Positions 1-7,562 of a stretch of DNA of 64,000 bases are shown here, in pieces. Made by a program: the position numbers and the translations under genes. Under the pieces are notes generated by a model, which worked only from the letters and a program-made list of their open reading frames with translations, was not told the DNA's origin and ran no database searches. Origin of the DNA: JBGAQP01 sp044220635. Lineage in GTDB: Bacteria > Pseudomonadota > Gammaproteobacteria > Burkholderiales > Usitatibacteraceae. Where the stretch lies: assembly GCA_044220635.1 (NCBI GenBank), contig JBGAQP010000008.1:73288-137287 (forward strand), in the 5' to 3' direction. The number at the start of each line of letters is the position of its first letter. Within the stretch, counting starts at the first letter, position 1.

Positions 1-381
1 AGCGCGGGCATCGCGATCACGACGGCCTTGGTCTCCGTGCTCTCCGGGATCCCGGTGCGCTGCGACGTGGCGATGACCGGCGAGATCACGCTGCGCGGGG
101 AAGTGCTGCCCATCGGCGGGCTCAAGGAGAAGCTGCTCGCCGCCCACCGCGGCGGCGTGAAGACGGTGCTCATCCCCCACGAGAACGTGAAGGACCTCGC
201 CGAGGAGCTGCCCGAGGAGGTGAAGGGCGCGATCGAGATCGTCCCGGTGCGCTGGATCGACGAGGTGCTCGACCGGGCGCTCGAGCGCATGCCGGTGCCC
301 CTGCCGGATTCCGCGCCGGCATCCCCGCCTCCGGCCGCCGCGCCCGCCGCGGGCGAGGTGCCGATCGTCACGAAGCACTGA
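1..381 (+). CDS. lon: Lon protease, C-terminal end (partial at left edge)
   Basis: This is the last 126 codons of the ATP-dependent protease Lon, which degrades misfolded and regulatory proteins in the cytosol. The window begins exactly at the catalytic serine codon (SAGIA motif, E. coli Ser679). The catalytic lysine lies 43 residues on, in GGLKEKLLAAHRGG, which is the spacing of E. coli Lys722. The family's usual end is followed by a Pro/Ala-rich tail of about 25 residues ending in VTKH. The ATPase and N-terminal domains lie outside the window. hupB follows at 40 bp, the usual lon-hup order. Confidence 0.97.
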   Translation, partial: SAGIAITTALVSVLSGIPVRCDVAMTGEITLRGEVLPIGGLKEKLLAAHRGGVKTVLIPHENVKDLAEELPEEVKGAIEIVPVRWIDEVLDRALERMPVPLPDSAPASPPPAAAPAAGEVPIVTKH

Positions 382-420
382 GCCCGAGCGGGACCGAACG
401 CGAGACCAGGGAGGAGCGCC

Positions 421-693
421 TTGAACAAATCGGAACTCATCGACGCCATCGCCCGGAGCGCCGACATCTCGAAGGCGGCGGCCGGGCGCGCGCTCGAAGG
501 CACGCTCGCCGCCATCCGCTCGACGCTCCGCAAGGGCGGCTCCGTGAGCCTGGTGGGCTTCGGCACCTTCTACCTGGGCAAGCGCGCCGCCCGGGGCGGG
601 CGCAACCCGCGCACCGGAGTGGCGATCCGCATCAAGGCCGCGAAGATCCCCAAGTTCCGCGCTGGAAAATCGCTCCGGGATTCGGTAAACTAA
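421..693 (+). CDS. hupB: HU-family DNA-binding protein
   Basis: A 90-residue histone-like nucleoid protein that bends DNA as a dimer. It opens with the typical MNKSELIDAIA helix and carries the DNA-binding arm signature GFGTFYLGKRAARGGRNPRTG around residues 46-66. The arm loop has GGRNPRTG where the usual sequence is GRNPQTG. The start is TTG, chosen because it gives the family's exact N-terminus and has AGGGAGGAG a few bases upstream. It sits between lon and ppiD, as in many betaproteobacteria, with two tRNA genes inserted before ppiD. Confidence 0.95.
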   Translation: MNKSELIDAIARSADISKAAAGRALEGTLAAIRSTLRKGGSVSLVGFGTFYLGKRAARGGRNPRTGVAIRIKAAKIPKFRAGKSLRDSVN

Positions 694-703
694 TCGGCTT
701 TCC

Positions 704-779
704 GGGTGCTTAGCTCAGCTGGTAGAGCGTCGCCCTTACAAGGCGAAAGTCGGGGGTTCAACTCCCTCAGCACCCACCA
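704..779 (+). tRNA. tRNA-Val (anticodon TAC)
   Basis: A cloverleaf can be drawn by eye. The acceptor stem GGGTGCT pairs with AGCACCC, the D arm is GCTCAGCTGGTAGAGC, the anticodon stem is TCGCC/GGCGA with loop CTTACAA (anticodon TAC), and there is a T loop TTCAACT. The 3' CCA is encoded. It lies 10 bp after hupB. Confidence 0.96.
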
Positions 780-823
780 GCCGCCGGGCCCCGTCGCCGG
801 AGCGCGACGGCGGTGAAGATCCG

Positions 824-900
824 GGAGTGGTAGTTCAGTTGGTTAGAATACCGGCCTGTCACGCCGGGGGTCGCGGGTTCGAGTCCCGTCCACTCCGCCA
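824..900 (+). tRNA. tRNA-Asp (anticodon GTC)
   Basis: The acceptor stem GGAGTGG pairs with CCACTCC, the D arm contains AGTTCAGTTGGTTAGAAT, the anticodon stem is CCGGC/GCCGG with loop CTGTCAC (anticodon GTC), and the T arm is CGGGTTCGAGTCCCG. The 3' CCA is encoded. It is 44 bp after the valine tRNA, so the two are probably co-transcribed. Confidence 0.97.
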
Positions 901-957
901 GTTACCAGGGCGAGCCCCAGCGGGTTCGCCCTTCGTTTTTCCGGGAAGGTCCTCGAC

Positions 958-2862
958 ATGCTTGAGCAGTTCCGCGAGTTCGCCAGCCGCAAGTTCGTGC
1001 GCTATGTGTTCGCGCTGTTCCTCATCATCCCGTTCGGGCTCTTCGGCATCGACTACTATTTCCAGACGCCGATCGGCGGCGACGCGGTGGCGAGCGTCGG
1101 TTCGATGCGCATCAGCCAGTCCGAGTACGACCGGGCGCTGAGAGAGCAGGCCGACACCTACCGCCAGCAGTTCGGCGCGGGCTTCGACCCGGCGATCATG
1201 GAAAGCGCCGAGATCCGCCGCGCGGTCCTCGACCGGCTGATCTCCGAGCGGCTGCTGATCGTCGGTTCGCAGCGCTCGGGCACGCGCATCGGCGACGGGC
1301 AGCTCGCCGAGCGCATCCTCGAGGAGCCCGCCTTCCAGGTCGACGGGAAGTTCAGCCGCGAGCGCTACGAGCAGATCGCGAAGTCCCAGGGCCTCACGCC
1401 CGTGGGCCTCGACGAGCGCCTGCGCGAGGAGATGCGCACCGCGCGGTTCCGCAGCGCGATCGTCGACACGGCGATCGTGCCGCGCACCACGCTCGATTCG
1501 TTCATCCGCCTCTCCGAGCAGACGCGCGAGGTGAGCGTCATCCCGTTCGCCCCGGAGCTCTACCTCTCGCGGGTCCAGGCGGGCCCCGAGCAGGTCCAGG
1601 CGTACTACGACGCCCACAAGGCGGAGTTCACGGTTCCCGAGCAGGTGCGCGTCGAGTACGTCGAGCTCTCCGTGGATGCCCTCGCGGCCCAGGCGAAGGT
1701 GGATCCCGAGGAGGTGCGCGCCCTCTGGCAGAAGGACATCGCGCCGAAGTACGAGGAGCGCCAGGCGGCCCGCAAGAAGATGGAGGAGATCGTCGCCGAG
1801 CTCAGGAAGCCCGGCGCGAAGTTCGACGAGCTCGCCCGCAAGTACTCGCAGGACGCGGGCACGGCGCCGGCCGGCGGCGACCTCGGCTTCTTCGGCCGCG
1901 GGACCATGGTCAAGCCCTTCGAGGACGCGGCCTTCGCGCTCAAGCCGGGACAGACGAGCGGCATCGTGGAGAGCGAGTTCGGCTTCCACGTCATCCGGCT
2001 GGAGGAGGTCAAGGCCGGCGGCGGCCCGGGCGCCGAGCAGCGCCGCGCGCGGCATATCCTGGTGAACGCGCCCAAGGAGGGCAAGAGCCTGGAGGCCGCG
2101 CGCGCCGAGATCGAGGCGCGACTTCGCAAGGAGCCCGCCCAGCGGCGCTTCTCCGAGATCGCCGAGCAGTTCGCCAACATCGTCTACGAGCAGCCCTCGA
2201 GTCTCAAGCCCGCCGCGGAGGCGCTCAAGCTGAACGTGCAGCAGTCGGGCTGGTTCGCCAAGGGCCCGGGCGCCCCGCCGATGCTCTCCAACCCGAAGCT
2301 GCTCGCGGAGATCTTCTCGGACGAGGCGATCAAGGGCCAGCGCAACACCCAGGCGATCGAAGTGGCGCCGGGCGTGCTCGTTTCGGCGCGCATCGCCGAG
2401 CACCGGGCCTCGGAGCTCAAGCCCCTCGAGGCGGTGCGCGCCGAGGTCGAGAGGCGCCTGAAGCGCGAGGAGGCCCTCAAGCTCGCGCAGGCCGACGGCG
2501 AGGCGAAGCTGAAGGCCCTCCAGTCGGGCGGGGACGCAGGGCTCAAGTGGCCCGCGCCGCTCGCGGTGAACCGCCAGAAGCCCGGCGGGCTCTTCCCGCA
2601 GGTGATCGACCGCGTGTTCCGGGTCGACCCCAAGAAACTGCCGGCCTACGCGGGCGTGCCCACGCCCGCGGGCTACTCGCTCGTGCAGGTGAGCCGGGTG
2701 ATCGACGTCGAGAAGATCGACGAGGCCAAGCGCGACGCCCTGGCCGGGCAGCTGCGCGCGGCGGTGGCCGTGCAGCAGCTCGAGGCCTCGCTCGCGGGCG
2801 TGCGCGAGCGGGTGGGCGTGAGCGTGCGCAAGGGCGCCCTCGAGAAGAAGCCCGACGCCTAG
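958..2862 (+). CDS. ppiD: PpiD-like periplasmic peptidyl-prolyl isomerase / chaperone (SurA_N + parvulin)
   Basis: A 634-residue inner-membrane-anchored periplasmic folding factor. One N-terminal membrane helix (about residues 14-35) follows a short cytoplasmic start. A SurA_N-type chaperone region covers about residues 40-240. A parvulin (PpiC) domain lies at about residues 264-352, with the motifs AGGDLGFFGRG and FGFHVIRLEEV. A C-terminal region of the same kind as in E. coli PpiD (623 aa) completes it. Its place after lon and hupB matches E. coli. It ends convergently 6 bp from fabI. Whether the parvulin domain is catalytically active cannot be told from sequence. Confidence 0.93.
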   Translation: MLEQFREFASRKFVRYVFALFLIIPFGLFGIDYYFQTPIGGDAVASVGSMRISQSEYDRALREQADTYRQQFGAGFDPAIMESAEIRRAVLDRLISERLLIVGSQRSGTRIGDGQLAERILEEPAFQVDGKFSRERYEQIAKSQGLTPVGLDERLREEMRTARFRSAIVDTAIVPRTTLDSFIRLSEQTREVSVIPFAPELYLSRVQAGPEQVQAYYDAHKAEFTVPEQVRVEYVELSVDALAAQAKVDPEEVRALWQKDIAPKYEERQAARKKMEEIVAELRKPGAKFDELARKYSQDAGTAPAGGDLGFFGRGTMVKPFEDAAFALKPGQTSGIVESEFGFHVIRLEEVKAGGGPGAEQRRARHILVNAPKEGKSLEAARAEIEARLRKEPAQRRFSEIAEQFANIVYEQPSSLKPAAEALKLNVQQSGWFAKGPGAPPMLSNPKLLAEIFSDEAIKGQRNTQAIEVAPGVLVSARIAEHRASELKPLEAVRAEVERRLKREEALKLAQADGEAKLKALQSGGDAGLKWPAPLAVNRQKPGGLFPQVIDRVFRVDPKKLPAYAGVPTPAGYSLVQVSRVIDVEKIDEAKRDALAGQLRAAVAVQQLEASLAGVRERVGVSVRKGALEKKPDA

Positions 2863-2868
2863 GCGCGC

Positions 2869-3660
2869 TCAGTCCTCGTCCGCGAGGGCGATGGCGATCG
2901 TGTTGAATCCGGCGTCCACGTAGGTCGTCTCGCCGGTGATGCCGCTCGCGAGATCCGACAGGAGGAAGGCCGCCGCGTTGCCCACTTCGTCGATCGTCAC
3001 GTTGCGCCTGAGCGGCGTGGTCTTCTCGACGAAGCCGAGGAGCTTCGAGAAGTTGCCGATGCCCGCCGCGGCGAGCGTCTTGATCGGGCCCGCGGAGATC
3101 GCGTTCACGCGGGTGCCCTCGGGGCCGAGGCTCGCCGCGAGGTAGCGCACGCAGGCCTCCAGGCTCGCCTTGGCGAGCCCCATCACGTTGTAGTTCGGAA
3201 CGGAGCGCGCCGCTCCGAGGTAGGAGAGCGTGAGGATGGCGCCGCGTCGCCCGCGCATCATCGGGGCCGCGCCCCGGGCGAGGGCGGCGAGGCTGTAGCT
3301 CGAGATGTCGTGGGCCACGCGGAAGGCTTCCCGGGTGGCGCTTTCGTGGAACGGCCCCTTCAGCGCCTCGCGCGGGGCGAAGGCGATGGCGTGCACCAGC
3401 CCATCGAGGCCGTCCCAGTGGCGGGCGAGCGCCGCGAAGAGGGCGTCGATCTGCGCGTCGTCGGCGACGTCGCAGGGATGGATGCGGTCGGTGCCGAACT
3501 CCCTGGCGAGGTCGGACACGCGCTCGCGGATGCCCTCGCCCTGGTAGGTGAAGGCGAGCTCGGCGCCCTCGCGGGCGCAGGCCTTCGCGATCCCGTAGGC
3601 GATCGAGCGGTTCGACAGCATGCCGGTCACGAGGATCCGGCGGCCCTGCAGGAAACCCAT
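2869..3660 (-). CDS. fabI: Enoyl-ACP reductase (NADH), FabI
   Basis: A 263-residue short-chain-dehydrogenase-type enzyme that reduces enoyl-ACP in the last step of each fatty-acid elongation cycle. The nucleotide-binding loop GMLSNRSIAYGIAKA is at residues 13-27. The catalytic Tyr147, Tyr157 and Lys164 sit in LSYLGA and PNYNVMGLAKAS, matching E. coli Tyr146/Tyr156/Lys163 with an offset of one. Length matches the family (262 aa). It is transcribed away from the ABC-transporter cluster across a gap of about 110 bp. Confidence 0.97.
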   Translation of the reverse strand: MGFLQGRRILVTGMLSNRSIAYGIAKACAREGAELAFTYQGEGIRERVSDLAREFGTDRIHPCDVADDAQIDALFAALARHWDGLDGLVHAIAFAPREALKGPFHESATREAFRVAHDISSYSLAALARGAAPMMRGRRGAILTLSYLGAARSVPNYNVMGLAKASLEACVRYLAASLGPEGTRVNAISAGPIKTLAAAGIGNFSKLLGFVEKTTPLRRNVTIDEVGNAAAFLLSDLASGITGETTYVDAGFNTIAIALADED

Positions 3661-3770
3661 GCGCGCTGACCTTTCCCAGTAGAATGCCGCAATTTTCCGT
3701 CACGAACGGCGTCGAAGTGTAGCGCATAATCGCGCGAACGCCCGTCGCCGCATCCTCAGGATACCGCCGC

Positions 3771-5591
3771 ATGCGCGCTTTCCGCCTCCTCGCCGCCCTG
3801 GCACTCGCCGCCTCGGCGGGCCTTCCGGCCCCCGCGGCCGACGCGAACAAGATCTTCCGCTACGCCTTCGAGACGGCCGAGACCGGCTTCGATCCGGCCG
3901 AGATCTCGGACCTCTATTCCTCGAACGTCATCGCGAACCTCTTCGACACGCCGCTCACCTACGACTACCTCGCGCGACCCATCCGGCTCGTGCCCAACAC
4001 GCTCGCGGAGATGCCGCGCATCACCGAGCAGGGCACGCTCTACACCATGCGCGTGAAGCCCGGGATCCATTTCGCGGACGACCCCGCCTTCAAGGGCGCG
4101 AAGCGCGAGCTCACCGCCCACGACTACGTCTACTCGATCAAGCGGCTCTTCGACCCCCGCAGGAAGTCGCCCAACCTCTACCTGCTCGAGGGCACGATCG
4201 TCGGCATGGACGAGATCCTCGCGCGCGCGCGGCGCGACAATCGCATGGACTACGATGCCGAGGCCGAGGGGCTGCGCGCGATCGACCGCTACACCTTCCA
4301 GGTCCGTCTCAAGCAGCCCAACTACAACTTCCTGTACTACCTCGCCTACTGCAACCTCACCTGCGCCCTCGCGCGCGAGGTGGTCGAGCACTACGGCGAC
4401 AAGATCGCCGAGCATCCCGTGGGCACGGGACCCTACCGGCTCGCCTTCTGGAAGCGTTCCTCGAAGATGGTGTTCGAGGCGAACCCGAACTACCGCGAGG
4501 AGTACTACGATGCGCAGCCCGCCGCCGACGACCGGCTCGGGCAGGAGATCCTCGCCGCGCTGAAGGGTCGGCGCCTGCCGATGGTCGGGCGCATCGAGGT
4601 CTACGTGATCGAGGAGCCCCAGCCACGCTGGCTCGCGTTCCTCAACACGGAGTTCGACTTCATCGAGCGCCTGCCCAACGAGTTCGCGAACGTCGCCACG
4701 CCGAACAACGAGCTCGCGCCCAATCTGCGGCGGCGCGGCATCCAGATGCAGCGCACGCCGGGCATGGAGATCACGTACTCGTACTTCGCGATGAAGGACC
4801 CGGTGGTGGGCGGCTACACGCCGGAGAAGGTGGCCCTGCGCCGCGCCATGGTGCTGGGGCAGGACGTCGGGGCGGAAATCGCGATCGCGCGCAAGAACCA
4901 GGCGATTGCGGCGCACAGCCCGATCGGCCCGGGGGCCGCGGGCTACGATCCCGAGTTCCGCTCGACGGCGACCGAATACAACCCGGCGAAGGCGAAGGCG
5001 CTGCTCGACATGTACGGCTACCTCGACTGCGACGGCGACGGCTACCGCGACCTGCCGCGCGATAGACCCTCGGAGCCCTGCAGGCCCTTCGCCGTCGAGT
5101 ACGCCTCGGCGCCGACGGCGACGCAGAAGCCGCTCGACGAGAACTGGAAGAAGAACATGGACGACATCGGCATCAACATGGTCTTCAAGAAGGCCAAGTG
5201 GCCGGACCTGCTGAAGGAGTCGAAGGCCGCGAAGCTGCAGATGTGGGGGCTCGGGTGGTCGGCGGCGATGCCCGACGCCGACGCCTTCTTCGTGATGCTC
5301 TACGGGCCCAACTCGGGCCAGGCGAACCACTCGCGGTTCGACAACGCGGAGTTCAACCGGCTCTACGAGAAGGCGAAGCGCCTGCCCGACGGGGCGGAGC
5401 GCAACGCCCTCTACCGCGAGATGAACCGGATCTTCCTCGTGTACTCGCCCTGGCGCCTGGGCACGCACCGCATCTACACGGACCTCTCCCAGCCCTGGAC
5501 CGTCGGCTTCCGGCGCCACCCCGTGATGCGCCAGTGGTGGAAGTACGTCGACATCGACCTGCCGAAGTACGCCGCCGCGGCCGGGAAGTAG
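3771..5591 (+). CDS. ABC transporter substrate-binding protein, peptide/oligopeptide type (SBP family 5), copy 1
   Basis: A 606-residue periplasmic binding protein of the DppA/OppA/YejA class. It has a signal peptide (MRAFRLLAALALAASAGLPA, probable cleavage before ADANK), the family motif HPVGTGPYRL at about residue 220, and FETAETGFDPAEI near the mature N-terminus. A Ca-loop-like DCDGDGYRD lies at nt 5025-5051. It is the first of three tandem paralogues ahead of one permease/ATPase set. The next start is only 4 bp beyond this stop, so the genes are probably translated together. A possible -10 (CATAAT) sits at 3725-3730. The substrate is unknown. Confidence 0.9.
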   Translation: MRAFRLLAALALAASAGLPAPAADANKIFRYAFETAETGFDPAEISDLYSSNVIANLFDTPLTYDYLARPIRLVPNTLAEMPRITEQGTLYTMRVKPGIHFADDPAFKGAKRELTAHDYVYSIKRLFDPRRKSPNLYLLEGTIVGMDEILARARRDNRMDYDAEAEGLRAIDRYTFQVRLKQPNYNFLYYLAYCNLTCALAREVVEHYGDKIAEHPVGTGPYRLAFWKRSSKMVFEANPNYREEYYDAQPAADDRLGQEILAALKGRRLPMVGRIEVYVIEEPQPRWLAFLNTEFDFIERLPNEFANVATPNNELAPNLRRRGIQMQRTPGMEITYSYFAMKDPVVGGYTPEKVALRRAMVLGQDVGAEIAIARKNQAIAAHSPIGPGAAGYDPEFRSTATEYNPAKAKALLDMYGYLDCDGDGYRDLPRDRPSEPCRPFAVEYASAPTATQKPLDENWKKNMDDIGINMVFKKAKWPDLLKESKAAKLQMWGLGWSAAMPDADAFFVMLYGPNSGQANHSRFDNAEFNRLYEKAKRLPDGAERNALYREMNRIFLVYSPWRLGTHRIYTDLSQPWTVGFRRHPVMRQWWKYVDIDLPKYAAAAGK

Positions 5592-5595
5592 CCCC

Positions 5596-7392
5596 TTGGC
5601 GATCTCGCTCCGTCGGCTCGGCGCCGCGCTCTCGGCCGCGGCGCTCGTCGCGGCGGCTGCACCGGGCGTGGCGGCCGAGAAGGTGCTGCGCGTGCCCTTC
5701 GTGATCGCCGAGACGAGCTTCGACCCGGCGCGGGTCTCGGACCTCTACTCGAACACCGTGATCGAGGAGATCTTCGAAACGCCGCTCAGCTACGACATGC
5801 TCGCGCGCCCCGCGAAGCTCAAGCCCCAGCTCCTCGAATCCATGCCGGAGGTGGGCGAAGGCGGGCGCAGCTACCTGCTCACCTTCAGGAAGGGCGTGTT
5901 CTTCGCCGACGACCCGGTCTTCCGGGGCACGCGGCGCGAGCTCACGGCGCAGGACTACGCCTACGCGATCCGCCGCCTGGTCGACCCGCAGGTGGCCTCG
6001 CCCAACCTGTGGATGGTCGAGGGGCGGATCGAGGGCATCGACGAGGCGGTCGCGCGCGCGCGCAAGGCCGGCCGGCTCGATTACGACGAGCCGATCCGCG
6101 GCCTCGAGGTCCTCGACCGCTACCGGCTGCGCATCCGCCTCGCGAAGCCCGACTACAACTTCCTCTACATCCTCGCGATTCCCAACCTCGGCGCCCAGGC
6201 GCGGGAGGTGGTCGAGCACTACGGGGCCGACATCGGCGCGCACCCGGTGGGCACCGGTCCCTACCGGCTCGCCGAGTGGAAGCGCTCGAGCAAGATCGTG
6301 CTCGCGCGGAACCCGGGCTTCCGCGAGGAGTACTACCACGCGGAGCCGCCCGCTGACGACGCGGTCTCGCAGCGCCTGCACGCCGAGATGAAGGGCAAGC
6401 GCATCCCGCAGATCGATCGCGTCGAGATCTACGTGATCGAGGAGTCCCAGCCGCGCTGGCTCGCCTTCCTGAACAACGAGCTCGACTGGATCAACCTGCC
6501 CTACGAGTTCAACAGCATGGCGATCCCGGGCGGGCGGGTCGCGCCCTACCTCGCCAGGCGCGGCGTCAAGTACATCCCGGACATCGACCCGGACGTGACC
6601 TACCTGTACTTCAACATGAAGGACCCGGTCTGGGGCGGGTACACGCCGGAGAAGGTGGCGTTGCGCCGGGCGGTCTCGCTCGCCTACAGCAACGAGGACG
6701 AGGTGTTCCTCATCCGCAACGGCAACGCCATCGAGGCCCACTCGCCCCTGCCCCCGGGGGTGCTCGGCTACGACCCCGCCTTCAGCCTGGGCCGGACCCA
6801 CGACACGGCCAAGGCGAAGGCGCTGCTCGACATGTTCGGCTACGTCGACCGCGACGGCGACGGCTGGCGCGAGACGCCCGAGGGCGGGCCCCTCACCTTC
6901 GTCTACGCGACGGAGCCCGACCAGCTCTCGCGCCTGTTCACCCAGCACTGGAAGAAGTCCATGGACGCGGTCGGCATCCGCATGGAGGTCCTCACGGAGA
7001 AATGGCCCGACCTGCGCAAGAAGTCGAAGCTCGGCAAGCTCCAGAACTGGCACCTCGCCTGGGGCGCGGACTACCCCGACGGGGAGAACTTCCTGCAGCT
7101 GCTCTACGGGCCGAACTGCGGCTCCTCGAACGACGGCTGCTTCCAGCTCGCCGAGTACGACCGGCTCTACGAGCAGGCGGCCGCGCTCCCGCCGGGGCCG
7201 GAGCGCACCCGGATCTACCAGCGCATGGCCCGGCTCATCGCCGCCTATGCCCCCTGGAAGCTCAACAGCCACCGCAAGAGGAGCCAGATGGTCCAGCCCT
7301 GGGTGCTCGGCTGGCGCAAGCATCCGATCCTGCACGACGCCTACCGCTACGCCGACATCGACCTCGATGTCCGGGCGCGGCAGCTGCGCTGA
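5596..7392 (+). CDS. ABC transporter substrate-binding protein, peptide/oligopeptide type, copy 2
   Basis: A 598-residue paralogue of the preceding gene, colinear over its whole length. The TTG start gives a clean signal peptide (MAISLRRLGAALSAAALVAA, cleavage near GVAAEKVL). It shares HPVGTGPYRLAEWKRSSKIV, GGYTPEKVALRRA and YAPWKLNSHR with its neighbours and carries the loop DRDGDGWRE at nt 6847-6873. Spacing to copy 1 is 4 bp. Divergence from copies 1 and 3 in the ligand-cleft region suggests a different ligand (inference). Confidence 0.9.
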   Translation: MAISLRRLGAALSAAALVAAAAPGVAAEKVLRVPFVIAETSFDPARVSDLYSNTVIEEIFETPLSYDMLARPAKLKPQLLESMPEVGEGGRSYLLTFRKGVFFADDPVFRGTRRELTAQDYAYAIRRLVDPQVASPNLWMVEGRIEGIDEAVARARKAGRLDYDEPIRGLEVLDRYRLRIRLAKPDYNFLYILAIPNLGAQAREVVEHYGADIGAHPVGTGPYRLAEWKRSSKIVLARNPGFREEYYHAEPPADDAVSQRLHAEMKGKRIPQIDRVEIYVIEESQPRWLAFLNNELDWINLPYEFNSMAIPGGRVAPYLARRGVKYIPDIDPDVTYLYFNMKDPVWGGYTPEKVALRRAVSLAYSNEDEVFLIRNGNAIEAHSPLPPGVLGYDPAFSLGRTHDTAKAKALLDMFGYVDRDGDGWRETPEGGPLTFVYATEPDQLSRLFTQHWKKSMDAVGIRMEVLTEKWPDLRKKSKLGKLQNWHLAWGADYPDGENFLQLLYGPNCGSSNDGCFQLAEYDRLYEQAAALPPGPERTRIYQRMARLIAAYAPWKLNSHRKRSQMVQPWVLGWRKHPILHDAYRYADIDLDVRARQLR

Positions 7393-7416
7393 GTGGGTCC
7401 CGGGTCAAAAAACCGT

Positions 7417-7422
7417 TATAAT
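7417..7422 (+). promoter_or_regulatory. Perfect -10 hexamer TATAAT ahead of the third binding-protein gene
   Basis: TATAAT stands out in an otherwise GC-rich gap just after the copy 2 stop. The hexamer 17 bp upstream (TGGGTC) is a poor -35. If used, transcription would start near 7429, about 20 nt before a TTG codon at 7450. It would let copy 3 and the permease/ATPase genes be expressed apart from copies 1 and 2. Confidence 0.4.
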
Positions 7423-7449
7423 TCCGCGATTTCGCCGCTCCCCGCCCCC

Positions 7450-7562
7450 TTGAAGCCGCCTGCCCGATTCCCTGCCGACCGCCCCGCCGCCGCCTCGCCG
7501 CGGGTCTCGTCGCGGCCCTGGGCCTCGCGCTCGCGCCCGTCCCCGCCGAGGCCGCGCAGAAG
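7450..7562 (+). other. Signal-peptide coding region of copy 3 with no ordinary start codon in frame
   Basis: In frame with the downstream gene this stretch encodes RRRLAAGLVAALGLALAPVP then AEAAQ, an excellent signal peptide. The frame is open from 7422 but holds no ATG, GTG or TTG before 7563. The only in-frame initiators are ATT (7467) and a CTG (7518) inside the hydrophobic core. A TTG at 7450 (TTG AAG CCG CCT) resembles the TTG start of copy 2 but is in another frame. It would join the signal peptide if one base were restored in the GCC repeat near 7485-7495. Confidence 0.6.

Noticed and set aside
859..2403. Long open frame on the minus strand opposite ppiD
   Set aside because: It is the antisense shadow of a well-conserved gene in GC-rich DNA; the translation is Arg/Leu/Asp-rich with no motif.
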